64,000 nucleotides of DNA. Source: Anoplolepis gracilipes. Taxonomy: Eukaryota > Arthropoda > Insecta > Hymenoptera > Formicidae. The notes below the pieces were generated by a model that did no database searches, was not told where the DNA came from, and was given only the letters and a program-made list of their open reading frames with translations. Below, piece after piece: positions 19,474-31,600 of this stretch. Made by a program: the position numbers and the translations under genes. The stretch lies in contig NC_132983.1 of NCBI RefSeq assembly GCF_047496725.1, positions 5,805,501-5,869,500 on the forward strand. Reading direction: 5' to 3'. The stretch's first letter is position 1, and each line of letters opens with the position of its first letter.

Positions 19474-22400
19474 ATGCCTGACATCACGATTAACGATATC
19501 ATTGTTAGCTTTCCTTTTAAACCGTATTCCGTACAAGAGGAATACATGAGAAAGGTGATAGAATGTCTGCAAAACGGTCAACACGGTGTCTTGGAGTCCC
19601 CCACAGGTATACTCGTGCTTGATTTAAAAATCTCGAGTCTTAGAAAATTTGCGTTAAAAAAAAAATAAAAAGATGTAAAACCTTACATTAAAAAAAAAGA
19701 TATAACTTGTATAAAAATATAATTTATCGTTTAAAGTTAAAATTTATTATTTGAAAAAATTTTAAATGAAAAGTAGAATATTTTAATTGATATTATATTT
19801 TATTTCTTATTTCTGTAATATTTTGTATTAATTAAATGAATATATCCCATAGGTACTGGAAAAACTCTCAGTCTTTTATGTTCTTCCCTAAGTTGGCTGT
19901 TGACAAAGAAAGCTCAATTACAAGCACAAGTAATAGCGGGTGCGATTGAGAAAAAAGACTTTGGTGGACATTTTTTTAAATATTTGATTGACGGCCTTGA
20001 AAAGGCATCAGGAGCACCAGATAAGGTCCAAAATTTTGGATGGGCTATGCCTAAAATTATTTACGCATCTCGAACGCATTCTCAACTGTCTCAAGCTATG
20101 AACGAATTGAAGAGAACATCGTACAAGCATGTTGCCACTGCTGTATTAGGATCTCGAGATCAACTGTGCATTCATCCAGAAGTTTCTAAAGAAGCAAGTG
20201 CTTTTAACAAAATACATATGTGTCATTCTAAAGTAAAATCAAGGACTTGTTTTTATTTTAATAATGTTGAGGCAAGGTATGTGCTTATGTACTTTAGCAA
20301 TTTTTTAATCAAAGCAAAAAAAATAGCTGTACAAAATACTATATAAATTCTGTAAAATATGTTTAGAAAAGATGATCCTGTTTTTAAACAGGAGGTGTTA
20401 GATATAGAAGATTTAGTTAAAGTTGGACAAAAACACAAATGCTGCCCATACTTTTTGGCAAAAGAATTGAAGCAAAATGCGGATATTATTTTCATGCCTT
20501 ATAATTATCTGTTGGATCCTAAAACACGAAAGTCACAGGGTATAGATTTACAAAATACTGTAGTTTTGTTGGATGAAGCTCATAATGTTGAGAAAGTTTG
20601 CGAAGAAGCAGCATCATTACAGGTACAAAAACAAATTTTTTTCTCTTTGTTGTTTTGTGTATATTTTAATTAAATATTAATTAAATATCCTCCTTACAGA
20701 TAAGTAGTACAGATATTGCATTATGCATTGATGAAGTGACTACAGTAATGAAAGATATGGCTAAGGATGCAGATTTGGAAAATGACTTTTTATCAGAGAA
20801 TAATGTTCAAAAAGATTTCACAGCAGAAGATTTATTCATATTGAAGGCATTGTTTTTGGAGCTGGAAAAAGCAATCGATTCTATTGAATTAAAAAATCGT
20901 AACGAGGGAGACACTTTTCCTGGTGGATTTATTTTTGAATTACTTGAGAAAGTTGAGGTATATAAACGTTTTTAATTTTATTAAACAACATTGTTAAATT
21001 TGTAAATTTTATATATTGATATGCACATATTTATTTATTTATTTAATTTTTGCAATAGTTAACACATGGTAAGGAACAAATTGTGATAGATAAGTTGGAA
21101 AAAATAATTTCATATTTGACAACTACTAGTACTTCTCCATTTGCAAGAAAGGGAAATGCACTGCAAAAGTTTAGTGACTTATTGAAGACTGCTTTTAATA
21201 GCGGTGCTTCTATCGTACGTCACAAAGAAAGAGTTAAACGTTGCTACAAAGTTCATATACAGGCAGAAGAACAGAAAAAATCTCATAAGAATGACGTTTG
21301 GGAGACCAAGAAGACAGTAAAAACGGACGGAAAACTTATTAGTTATTGGTGTTTTAGTCCTGGCTTTGGGTATAAATCATTTACAGCAAAAAGAAAATAC
21401 TTTATAATTATAAATTATACAAAAAACACAGTCTGTCTTTTTATATAGTATGGAGCAAATGGTAGAACAAGGGGTACGCTCAGTAATACTCACAAGTGGT
21501 ACGTTGTCTCCATTGAAACCATTCGTATCGGAACTTGGTATACCGATAGCAGTTCAGCTAGAAAATCCGCACATTGTGACAAAACAACAAGTATGTGTTG
21601 GTGTTCTTAGTCAGGGTCCAGATAATCATACGCTCAATTCCTCCTACAACACAAGGTAAATACTCTATTATTACAAGGTAATATTATTATGCATAGTAAT
21701 GTAACTCTTATTATATTATCACACTTATATTTTTATAGGAATGATCCAAAATATATTGCATCTCTTGGAAGAACAGTATATAACTTTAGCTGTATCGTGC
21801 CTCATGGATTGTTGATATTTTTTCCTTCATATCCGATCATGAAAAAATGCAGAGATGAATGGCAGAATATGGGTTTGTGGACGCAGATTGCCGAACGTAA
21901 GGTAAACAATCTTTAGGGTGTTACAAGTAATGTCTTTTGTGGCGTATTACGATATATTAATTATACTGGACAATAGCCTATTTATGTAGAACCTAACTCG
22001 AAAGACGGATTTGTCAACGTGATGAACGAGTATTATCAAAAAATTAGAGATCCGTCTTGCAAGGGGGCTGTTTTCATGGCAGTGTGCCGAGGAAAAGTCA
22101 GCGAAGGTCTAGATTTCGCTAATGCAAATGGTAGGGCTGTGTTAATCATTGGTCTTCCATTTCCGCCCTTAAAGGATCCGCGAATTATGCTAAAGCAAAG
22201 GTACTTGGAAGAAATAAGGACTGCGGAGAAAGAAGTATAAATCATACCTTTGTTTAACTTTATAAAATAATAACACTATAATAATCTTTAATGAAAATGA
22301 ATAAATTTAATATTCAGAGTTTAACCGGGCAAGAATGGTATCAACTTGAAGCGTCACGGGCCGTTAATCAAGCTATTGGCAGGATAATAAGACACAAAAG

Positions 22401-23502
22401 CGATTATGGTGCCGTGATACTCTGCGATTGTAGATTCGAAAATCCAAATTTCAAGAAACAATTGTCCGCTTGGCTCAGGCCGTACATAAAAAAGTTTACA
22501 AATTTTGGGACGATTACAAAAGAGTTACGAGAATTCTTTAGGAATGCGGAAAATACTGCAAGTTTCTGTTTTAATTAAATACGATTTAAAAAAAAAATTA
22601 CGTGCTTTATAATTTATTTTAACTTGTAACAATTTCACAGCTGCCACAACCTAATGATGCCATCGTTCGTGCACAATATGGTAACGAAGATATATCGTTG
22701 CCTGCCGTAGGTGCTACCTTTGAAACAACATTATCTCATCCTCTAAAACAAAACGTACAAAACAACTTTGTGACAAAAGATAGTTTCAACATAGATATGT
22801 ATTTGGATGAAAGTATAAAGGACAAAGAAAAGTCGGTGAAGCCACAATCTGCGATCAATTTTAGTACTTGCAAATTAAAAGATAATCAGAGTACGTGCAA
22901 ACTGGCAAAACATGTTGATGAACCAATTGCTAAAAGAAGGAAAATTAATATTTTACCGTCCGGAGTTGATGCGTATTTTTCTACTCCTTCAACTTCTTCA
23001 ACAGTTTTAGAAAACAATTTTGTAAATATCACACAAAACATTAACGAAGCAAATAAAGATGATAAAAAGGTATTGGGAAAACAATATCTGAAAGATGTAA
23101 GTGTATAAAAACTCAATAATATTTATGTGAAAAGAAATAATGCAATATTTAAATGTAAATAATACTTCTAGGTAAAACGGACGCTATCAGCGAGTGATTA
23201 TAAAATATTTGCAGCCATGATACAAAGCTATACGCAAAATGGTGATTTTGACGAATTATTGAAAACATTGTCAAGTTTATTTCCACCGACCGGGCAATTA
23301 CACCATTTATTTGTAGGTAAGTTTGTCTTTTATAAGTTGTTAAAATGAAGAGGTGAGATGATAAGAAAAACAAACATCATATCTTTAAAATTATACGTAT
23401 GTGGCAGAGAACAATTTAAAAAAAATATTTCTATTTTTAGGATTTCGGAGTTTTCTAAAAAAACAACATATTGAAACTTTTGAGAATTATATAAAAAAAT
23501 AA
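19474..23502 (+). CDS. Rtel1: Regulator of telomere elongation helicase 1 (RTEL1)
   Basis: A 5'-3' iron-sulfur DNA helicase of the XPD/FANCJ family that unwinds D-loops and G-quadruplexes and protects telomeres and forks. Twelve exons join in phase: 19474-19606, 19853-20276, 20367-20622, 20700-20957, 21059-21369, 21449-21655, 21739-21901, 21977-22234, 22318-22557, 22641-23096, 23172-23316, 23441-23502. They encode 970 residues (Drosophila similar, vertebrates longer). The Walker A loop ESPTGTGKT is split by intron 1 (Lys 48, as in human). ASRTHSQL, four Fe-S cysteines (DQLC, HMC, RTC, CCPY), DEAH at 255-258, LTSGTL, CRGKVSEGLDF and QAIGRIIRH are all present. Intron 9 is GC-AG. Exon 11 (VKRTLSASDYKIFAAMIQ...) resembles a harmonin-N-like C-terminal module. 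Confidence 0.95.
19641..19833 (+). repeat. Dispersed repeat copy B in RTEL1 intron 1
   Basis: Partner of 18361-18576, starting with the same TAGAAAATTTGC and ending near TTTGTATTAAT. It fills most of intron 1. Confidence 0.7.
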
Positions 23503-24612
23503 AATGTTCTTAATCAATTTGTAATATTAATAGTAGACGCTAAGAAAATATTATACATAATTTTATTTATTTAACTTAAATTTATATATTTGTTTTTTTT
23601 TAATAAGAGATTAATAAAAAATTAAGAGCCTTAATGTATTTGATAATAAATATTTTTAATTTAAATTTGTTATTTATATGAGATTGGTAACTATTCTATG
23701 CTGTGAATGTAAAAATGATGCAAGCATCATTATAATGAGGACAAGAAAAAATTCGAAAATTTAATAAAAATAAATAATCATCTTCTTTTTACATGATAAT
23801 AATATAAAATTGGTTTTATCAATTATATAGGAATGATATAACACTCTTTATATGTGTGATAAGATATTAAACATATTTTATGCACTTATATTACACATGA
23901 TAGCATATTTTATCAGATATATTAAAATCTATACAAAATATTTTTGTTAAAAAAACACGAGAAAAACATTATTATATATCATTAATTTCATTAATCAATA
24001 TATTATACATAATTTTTATGTAAAATCTAAATAATGCATACAGCATTACTTATAGAAAAAGGAAAAAAGAACATAGCATTCTTTTAAGTGTTCGTTAATG
24101 ATGATTCATGAATCATAATAAATATAGATATCTCTTCTATTTTGTTAAACATATATATATTATATATATAATTTGCAAATATCTCATTCATTGTGCACAA
24201 TTAAATGAACACGTTAATAATGATTCATCAATCATAATAAATATAGATATCTCTTCTATTTTGTTAAACATATATATATATATTATATATATAATTTGCA
24301 AATATCTCATTCATTGTGCACGATTAAATGGACACAAATATGAAAAATTATATACACCCGCACCTCGATATAGTATTCGAAAAAAAGAAATCCATCATAT
24401 CGCTAGTAAAAGAGATACACAATGAATATGTATGTAGTTCGATGCTTGTCATCTGATTTGTATTAAGAAAAATTTATATAATCGATTGAAGATAAACAAT
24501 CTCGACATAATCATGCATCTGTCAGAACAAAAGGCCCAGCGAGGCATCGACAAAAGTGTATTGACATCATACGTCTACAACTTCATTTTGTCTCTATTTT
24601 TTTTTCATTTTT
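23503..24612. other. Intergenic between convergent RTEL1 and TCP11L1
   Basis: AT-rich 3' flanks. Contains a two-copy tandem duplication (24094-24335). No gene seen. Confidence 0.5.
24094..24335. repeat. Two-copy tandem repeat of about 120 bp
   Basis: Copy 1 is 24094-24212 and copy 2 is 24213-24335. They differ by a few substitutions and a 4-bp change in the internal TA run. Each carries a palindromic ATGATTCAT(G/C)AATCAT head and a TATATA core. An ORF crossing both copies is a by-product. Confidence 0.85.
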
Positions 24613-26610
24613 TTACAATTCCATAGTATGTGTTTCAGGCATCTCCTTGTTATTGTCAACATCGCTTTTCGCAAACGCGTTCGCGACAATGTCTTGGTAA
24701 TATTCACCAAATACACTGCGATTATGCGAGATAAGTATTACAAATCGGGCAGCGACGGCCGTTAATTCCTCTTGCAGTGAAGAGAGACCTGGCGGTACTT
24801 GTTGGGGCGCAGTGGATTGCGACTGAATGATTTTTTGTAGAAATTGCCTAATTCGCAAACCTAAAATGATATTTATTCATAGCTAAAAGCGTTAATTGGC
24901 AAACTGATTTTTATTTATTCTGACGGATTATACTTACTGACAAGATATCTGATCTTATGGTCTGTATTTATAAGACTGGTTATCTGGCCTTCCAATAATG
25001 TTTCTAATTCTGGAGACAACTCGGGAGCATCGATTTCTCGTAAAGTCGTTTTCACGTCCTCTTTTACTTGAAGTACAATATTTGGCATCGCAGCTTCCAA
25101 ATCCCTAGGAAAAATTGTATTAATAAATTTTGAATATATTTTGCGTTACTAATGATAAAGTTTGTAGAGAAAAAACGAATAATTACTATACATTTTAATT
25201 ATAATTTGTCTCTCTTTAATTATTATTGAACATACTTGTTAGAATGTACAGAATCCAACAATGCATTCAAGTGCTCCTTAATATTCTTCTTAAAATTCGA
25301 AATTCCATGAATCGCCGCACCGATTGTATTATTAACCAACAATATCACAGAACCAATGATGCTTAATCTACTAGTTATATCGCGCAATTCTAAAAGTCTT
25401 CCTTGATCTAACATCAATGTCTAAATAAAAAAAAAAAAAAACAGTTTATCAATAAACTTACAAGTAACATAAAATCCTACATATTTCGCTAAAATAATAA
25501 ATTCATACTTCGGCATTTGGATTGAAATCCCATTCCAGAAGATCGAGATACGCCTCTGTCACTAGAGAGTGAGTGATTTGTCTTACATTACTAGTGTCGC
25601 TACTCGATGAACTCGCGATCTTTTCCGGATCGAAATGTTTCAGTAACCATCTTTCTGTGTATTGCAAACCGTTCGAATTAATCTTTAAAAATTCGGCAAA
25701 TTTTGCTTTCTCATACTCGACACTTAAGGCGATGATGTTCGGCCTCATCATTGTGATGGTAAAATTTGCCAAGTCCAATCTCATTAGCTGCAACAATTCC
25801 ATGATACCTTTGAACGTCTCAATTACGTCCACTTGCTGCGAGAGCTCTTTGATCTTTTCGTCCCTGACCGGCGCGCAAATCTTACTCATAACAGAGATTA
25901 TATACTGCGCGTAATGATGAAAATCTAATACACCTTTTTCTGCTTGCTGTTTGATCAAGTCTAGATCAAGCACTTCTCTGATATTTTCTTTGATTCTGGA
26001 ATTTTGCGGCGGTACAAGCTCGTCCAAAGACTGAAACAAATTTGAAAATATATTACTACGCGATATTTGACGTTTCTGTTTGTTAGAAAAAAAAAAATAA
26101 AAGGAAAATATATAATTACTTCTTTAATTTCTTTCAATAAAACTGGTACGTGTGAATAATCTGGCGGATCTTCGGCCAACTTCTTCGCTAACAGATTCCA
26201 AAAAGCTTTATGCATTATTTCTTTTACTCGCCTATGAAAGCTACCGTCTTCCGGTTCTAATTTTTGCAACTGAAAATTTTTATCTACCGCGATTTCATGC
26301 GCTAAGGCCATATTTTTCATTCCATTGGCAGTTTTTATAATTTCGTCGAAAGACACGAATTTTGGTGGCGACGCTCCTGTTAATCCTCCCATAAAGTTTG
26401 GCGTTGGTTGACTGGTAATGCAAGAAATACAATATATGTATAAGTAGCATTAGTTGAAGGCAAGTTGTTATTTTTGCCTTTAAATTCTAAGTACCTATTT
26501 TGCGCTTCGTCTTGCGCTTCGTTTTGTTCATTTGTATGTACATTATTATCACAGTTCATTGATGTACCAGCGTCATCCGCATTATGTTTTTGTTCATCCT
26601 CATTCTTCAT
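24613..26610 (-). CDS. TCP11L1: T-complex protein 11-like protein 1 (TCP11L1)
   Basis: A member of the TCP11 family (Pfam Tcp11). The molecular role of TCP11L1 is poorly defined, and the related TCP11 acts in sperm cAMP/PKA signalling. Exons 26610-26495, 26411-26120, 26030-25509, 25420-25236, 25104-24938 and 24860-24613 join in phase and give 509 residues, the same as human. Conserved blocks: SPPKFVSFDEI, NMALAHEI, VKEIMHKAFWNLL, LAEDPPDY, IREVLDLDLIKQ, ICAPVRDE, LMRLDLANFTI and MRPNI. The N-terminus is Asn/Asp-rich and unconserved. A 3' splice-like ATTTAG upstream of the ATG suggests a leader intron. Confidence 0.93.
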
Positions 26611-26849
26611 TTTTTGATTGCTAAATAATAATCATAAAACAGTGAACAGAATTTATATTCAAAATTAAAGATAAACAGAACAATGAAAGAAAACTCCAAA
26701 TAAAATTTAAAAAAATAATCATTAGAAACATACATTATTAATAAAAATTATTTAAAAAATGTAGCACATATAGCTTTCAATTGTTAACATTTTGCTAATG
26801 ATGAGAAAGAAAGAAATTTGAATATTAGATATTTAAAATTGTTTTCTGA

Positions 26850-27252
26850 TTAGTAAAACAACAAACACAAATCTCCAATAAAATATTCCGCATTGTTATC
26901 AGAGGACTGATAAACTGACCGATATAAGATAGCAGGGATGAAATTTAATAATGCCATGGGTCTCAGTAACTTGCGACTAAACAAAAGACAGCAAAGGGTT
27001 ACACCCCAAATTACTCCAGCACCGACCAAAACTTTGTTCCTGACAAAATATCATTTAATTATACACATCAAGATCTTTCAATTACATTTTACAGCGACTG
27101 ACAAATTATGATGACAACAATACAAGAATGAATCAATCGCTGATATATAAAAATAACAATTCTAACAAACTTTATCATTAAAAAAAAAAACATTTTCATG
27201 TAAAATTTTATTCAGGATAAAATTCTTGTGCATAATATTACCTGTCTGGCAT
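26850..27252 (-). CDS. Cryptic two-exon gene for a 66-aa single-pass membrane protein (hypothetical)
   Basis: A mini-exon 27252-27242 (ATG CCA GAC AG) is followed by GTAATA. A second exon 27039-26850 starts after TTTGTCAG. Together they encode 66 residues in an unbroken frame. The product begins MPDRNKVLVGAGVIWGVTLC, with a hydrophobic segment at about residues 7-24, a basic SRKLLR patch after it and a second hydrophobic stretch at about 32-43. A small mitochondrial or ER membrane protein is possible. It lies 240 bp upstream of TCP11L1 on the same strand, so it could also be part of that gene's leader. I recognise no family. Support is splice-site and frame agreement only. Confidence 0.35.
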
Positions 27253-27267
27253 AGTGTTGGTTGTCAA

Positions 27268-27312
<45 letters not shown>

Positions 27313-28649
27313 TAAAAGATTGGCCGTAACATGATCTCTGTGCACAGAAGAGAGGCTGTCTCGAGTACGCTCTTGAGGAATAGAAGGAGGTCAGAGAGCC
27401 TATAAAAAGAATACCCACGATTTGAGCTGCGAGGGGAACCTGCAAAGGCAATACGACTGCATTTCTCCACTTCCGAGTATCTTTTATCATATAAAAAAAA
27501 AATAGTCACATAGGTTAATTACGCGCAATTTTACACACAAGGAAGGGCCTTCTCGGAGCAGCTTCAAGTCCGTCGACGCATCGGATTTATCTGCAGACGC
27601 GTGCGTTTGTTGACAGCATCCCGCGATGGGACTCGTGTGTCGTGTGACTCGAAGCGAACAGCTGTAACTGTATATGCATATATGCGCCTACAGCAGCATC
27701 TCGGACAAGGAATTTAGCCGGAAGTGTCACTCGCTGCGAAGCGCGCATTTAAATGCACATATAGAGCTTAAAGGAATTGTTCTATTGTTCTTTCGATCTT
27801 TCTCGTCTTCACATACAAAAGTATCGAAGAGATGAAATGGAAAAGATTTTTGAAAAATTTTTTACACAGCATCAATTTCAAAATATAATTAAAAATTTTA
27901 TATCATATAAAACGATTTTTTCTTTTATACACTTTTACTTTAATTATTATATGGTAAAAAGATGAAAACCTACCTTTGACAATAAAACTTTCGGTTCGGC
28001 TCCAAAGTGACGGATAACAGCGGATGCGGTTTGAAAGCAGTTTAAATGCAATCGAAATGTCTTTGTTGTACAAGTTACCCTAATTGGAGGTATGACTCAT
28101 TTTGCCGTCTACCTTGAATTCGCGTGGAGGTAAAATTTTTTGTTTGCAGACAAAAGCCACGAGAGTGGAGGAAAAATGCTGCAATATATATAATGCAATT
28201 GTAACAAGCTTTATTTACATATAAATTCCCGTCACATATCCGCATTTTTTTCTTCGAAGAAAACCAGGTCCACGCAATTATAAAACGTTCAACAATGTTA
28301 CAGTCTGTATCAAAAGATGATAGAAAATTGTAAAATGTAGAATGCATTTTCCTTTTTATATATTAAAAGGCACCGCAGATAGGTTCGCACCTACACCCTT
28401 GTAAAGTACAAAATATTAGCGATACAAGGAGAAGTAACTCCAAAGTGAAAAATATTAATAATAATTAAAAGTAATATACAGTATTACGGAAAGAAATATT
28501 TTCGGTTTAGCAATCTGTGATAAACAATTAGATGTAAAACATTACATATCGTAAAATATGACATATTTAAGTAGCAAGTATTATTATAGTTATGATACAA
28601 GAGCTTAAAAAAAAAAAAAAAGAAAAAGAGAGATAAATATAAATCTTCT
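27253..28649. promoter_or_regulatory. 5' flank of TCP11L1 region and 3' flank of catalase
   Basis: Contains a TG/TA microsatellite (about 27266-27308), a GC-richer promoter-like stretch (27540-27740) and a possible leader exon ending at CAAAG|GTAGGT near 27975 on the minus strand. The catalase 3' UTR lies below 28649. Short ORFs here have no family signal. Confidence 0.4.
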
Positions 28650-31600
28650 TTAGAGATTGGCTGATTTTCCCAAGGCGTTGATATGTACTCCGCATTTACG
28701 CAAGCCTTCCGTCAATCGTTGAGCAAGATCCACATCCACTCGAGCAAAGTTTCGCACAGCACGTTCGACGATAAACGCTGAGGCGTTGCGCAGATTGCCG
28801 ACCATGTTTTGCACCAATCTCTCTTTAGCGGCTTCATCGAGCACCTTCTTCCAGAAAGTGGTAGCTTGACCGAAGTCGTCCTCGTCCTCGGGATTATAAC
28901 GGTCCACGTCTCCGCTCACGTGGAACGGTGGCGAACGAACGGCCGGACACTCTCTCGGTCCGTCGAAGCTATTTGGATAATAATTCGGCGCGCCCCCGTG
29001 ATTATATATCGGCATATTACCGTCTCGCTGATAATGCATCGCGGAAATTGCCTACGGGATGATAATATATTGCATTATTTAATTTTCGAGAGATATATAT
29101 TTTAATAAATATTTTATACTCTAATTATTTGATTATATTAATCAAATAATAAAGTTGTGCTATTTGAGAGATTAATATATACATAAATTATTAAATTATT
29201 ATTAATATATTTTATATAAATTAGTATTGTTTCCAAATTAAATATATTTTACAAAAGTTTTATTTAATTAATTTAAACTTACTATTATATTTTTATCAAA
29301 CTATGTTATTATTTGATTATATTAATCAAATAATAATATAGTTTGATAAAAATATAATAATAGTAAGTTTAAATTAATTAAATAATCACTTTTGTAAAAT
29401 CTATTTAATTTGGAAACAATACTAATTTATATAAAATATATTAATAATAATTTAATAATTTATGTATATATTAATCTCTCAAATAGCACGACTTTTACAA
29501 TTAATAATTTAAACCATGCACAATCATTACCTCAAGTAATCTTCATTGTAGTATTTGTTAAACGTGCAATTAAAAATAATGTGTAGACACTCAATTTCTT
29601 TATGTCAATATTATAATCATTACGTCAACATCTCATATAAAATATTTTTACAAAACATAAATCAAAGTTCCAAAATTCATTTTTCAATTATAAATATAAG
29701 TATTATAAAATAGAAAATTATATTACTAGGGTAAAAAAAAATCCCTACTTTTCTTTTACTTTGAAGAAATATGAATAAACTTTATCTCAAGTTGCGAAAT
29801 AAGTATTACGTAAGAAGCATTTCTATCATAATTAGAAAAAATGACAGTAATCATGTGGTTTATTCTATCACAAAATGGAAAGTTACCTTGTAAGGGCAAT
29901 TCACTGGCAACTGAAGATGATTCGGTCCCAAGCGATGCCTGTGAGTGTCGCCATAAGAAAAGAGTCGACCTTGTAACATTTTGTCGGGACTTGGTTCGAT
30001 ACCAGGTACCATATGCGCTGGATCAAAGGCCATTTGCTCCACATCAGCAAAATAATTTTCAGGATTGCGATCCAACACCAGTTTACCCACTGGTATTAGC
30101 GGATATTCCTTGTGAGGCCATATCTATAGGAAAAATTCGTATAATTTTTTAAAAGTAGAATAGCCATTTTATAAAGTAGAATATCGATAGAATTGAAAAG
30201 TAACAATTACTTTTGTCAAGTCAAACGGATTCCACTTAAAGGTCTTCGCTTGGTCAGCGGTCATTACTTGAATGTAGAACGTCCAAGACGGATATTGTTT
30301 TTTAGCGATAGCATTGTACAGATCTGCAATCGCGTAATCAGGATTGGAACCGCTGAGTTCGCCAGCTTTCTCCGCGAGAAGATTTTTAATCCCTTGATTG
30401 GTCTGCCGATTATATCAATTAATATAGGTCAATTAATACAGATCATTTTAATATAGATCATATATGCTACTTTTTTCTGGTTTAAATAAGAACCTTGTAG
30501 TGGAATTTGCAATAGACTGTCTCATTCTTGCTGTTGACCAACTTGAACGTATGAGAACCATAACCGTTCATATGACGGTATCCGTCAGGAATGCCGCGAT
30601 CGCCAAAGAGAAACATAACTTGATGCGTTGTCTCGGGTCTGAGGGAGATAAAGTCCCAGAACATGTCAGCATCCTAACAAAAAGCATTTTATTAATACAG
30701 TTTCTATCTCACAAAATGCCATTACGATAAAGTAAAGAAAATATATTTTAAAACATATTTTATATACATAAATACATTCTTGATCATTGAATTAGTTGTC
30801 TATCTGTAATAATAGTGAAACGAACTTTCAAATGGGTCGCGGGATTTCTCTTCTGCGTATGAATGAAACTTGGGAAGAAAAGAGGATCCTTGATGAAAAA
30901 GATCGGCGTATTGTTGCCGACGAGATCCCAGATACCCTCCTCGGTATAAAACTTTACGGCGAATCCACGTGGATCTCTGAAAAAGAAAACGGAAAATTGA
31001 TTATAATTAGAGAAACATATATGTGAGAACATTTTTGCGTATTCAGTTTTTTTATTATTCAATCCTTCGCCACTCGAATTATAGTTGCATCAGCATAGCG
31101 CAATTCAGAAGAGTAATACGCAATCACACGGGTTTTTTCTTTATTGCATCATACTAACAATAATGAAAAATCACTGTACCACGAAAAAAACACTCGAGTG
31201 CAATATTTGCTTTACACGTAACTAACCGCGATTCACTCGCTTTCTACTAATGATAAAAGTATTGCGAATATTTATGACGGCAACTGCATCGTACTCACTC
31301 AAATAATGTATTCGTTAAAATAACTTTATATTGACATTTTTTTGCACTTTATATACAGGATAATATTATTTAATAATTTTATATAATTATATGTAGAATA
31401 TATATTTTTGCAAAGCACATTTTAACAAAAAGGCAGCGAGGATACAATTATCGCGTTTGAATAAAATTCCTGTGCGTCAGAAAATTTAATAATAATTTAT
31501 ACTACACATTGTGGCACTTTTCCTATTTATTACCTGACAGTGTCGGCAGAACCGCTTTCGCCACCGACAGTAGAGCATCTCACAGCGATAGGAGTCCTCT

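Noticed and set aside
24108..24425. 105-aa ORF over the tandem repeat
   Set aside because: Two near-identical halves come from the DNA duplication; composition is that of AT-rich DNA.
28372..28400. Possible tRNA B-box (AGGTTCGCACCT)
   Set aside because: No cloverleaf, A-box or acceptor stem could be built around it.
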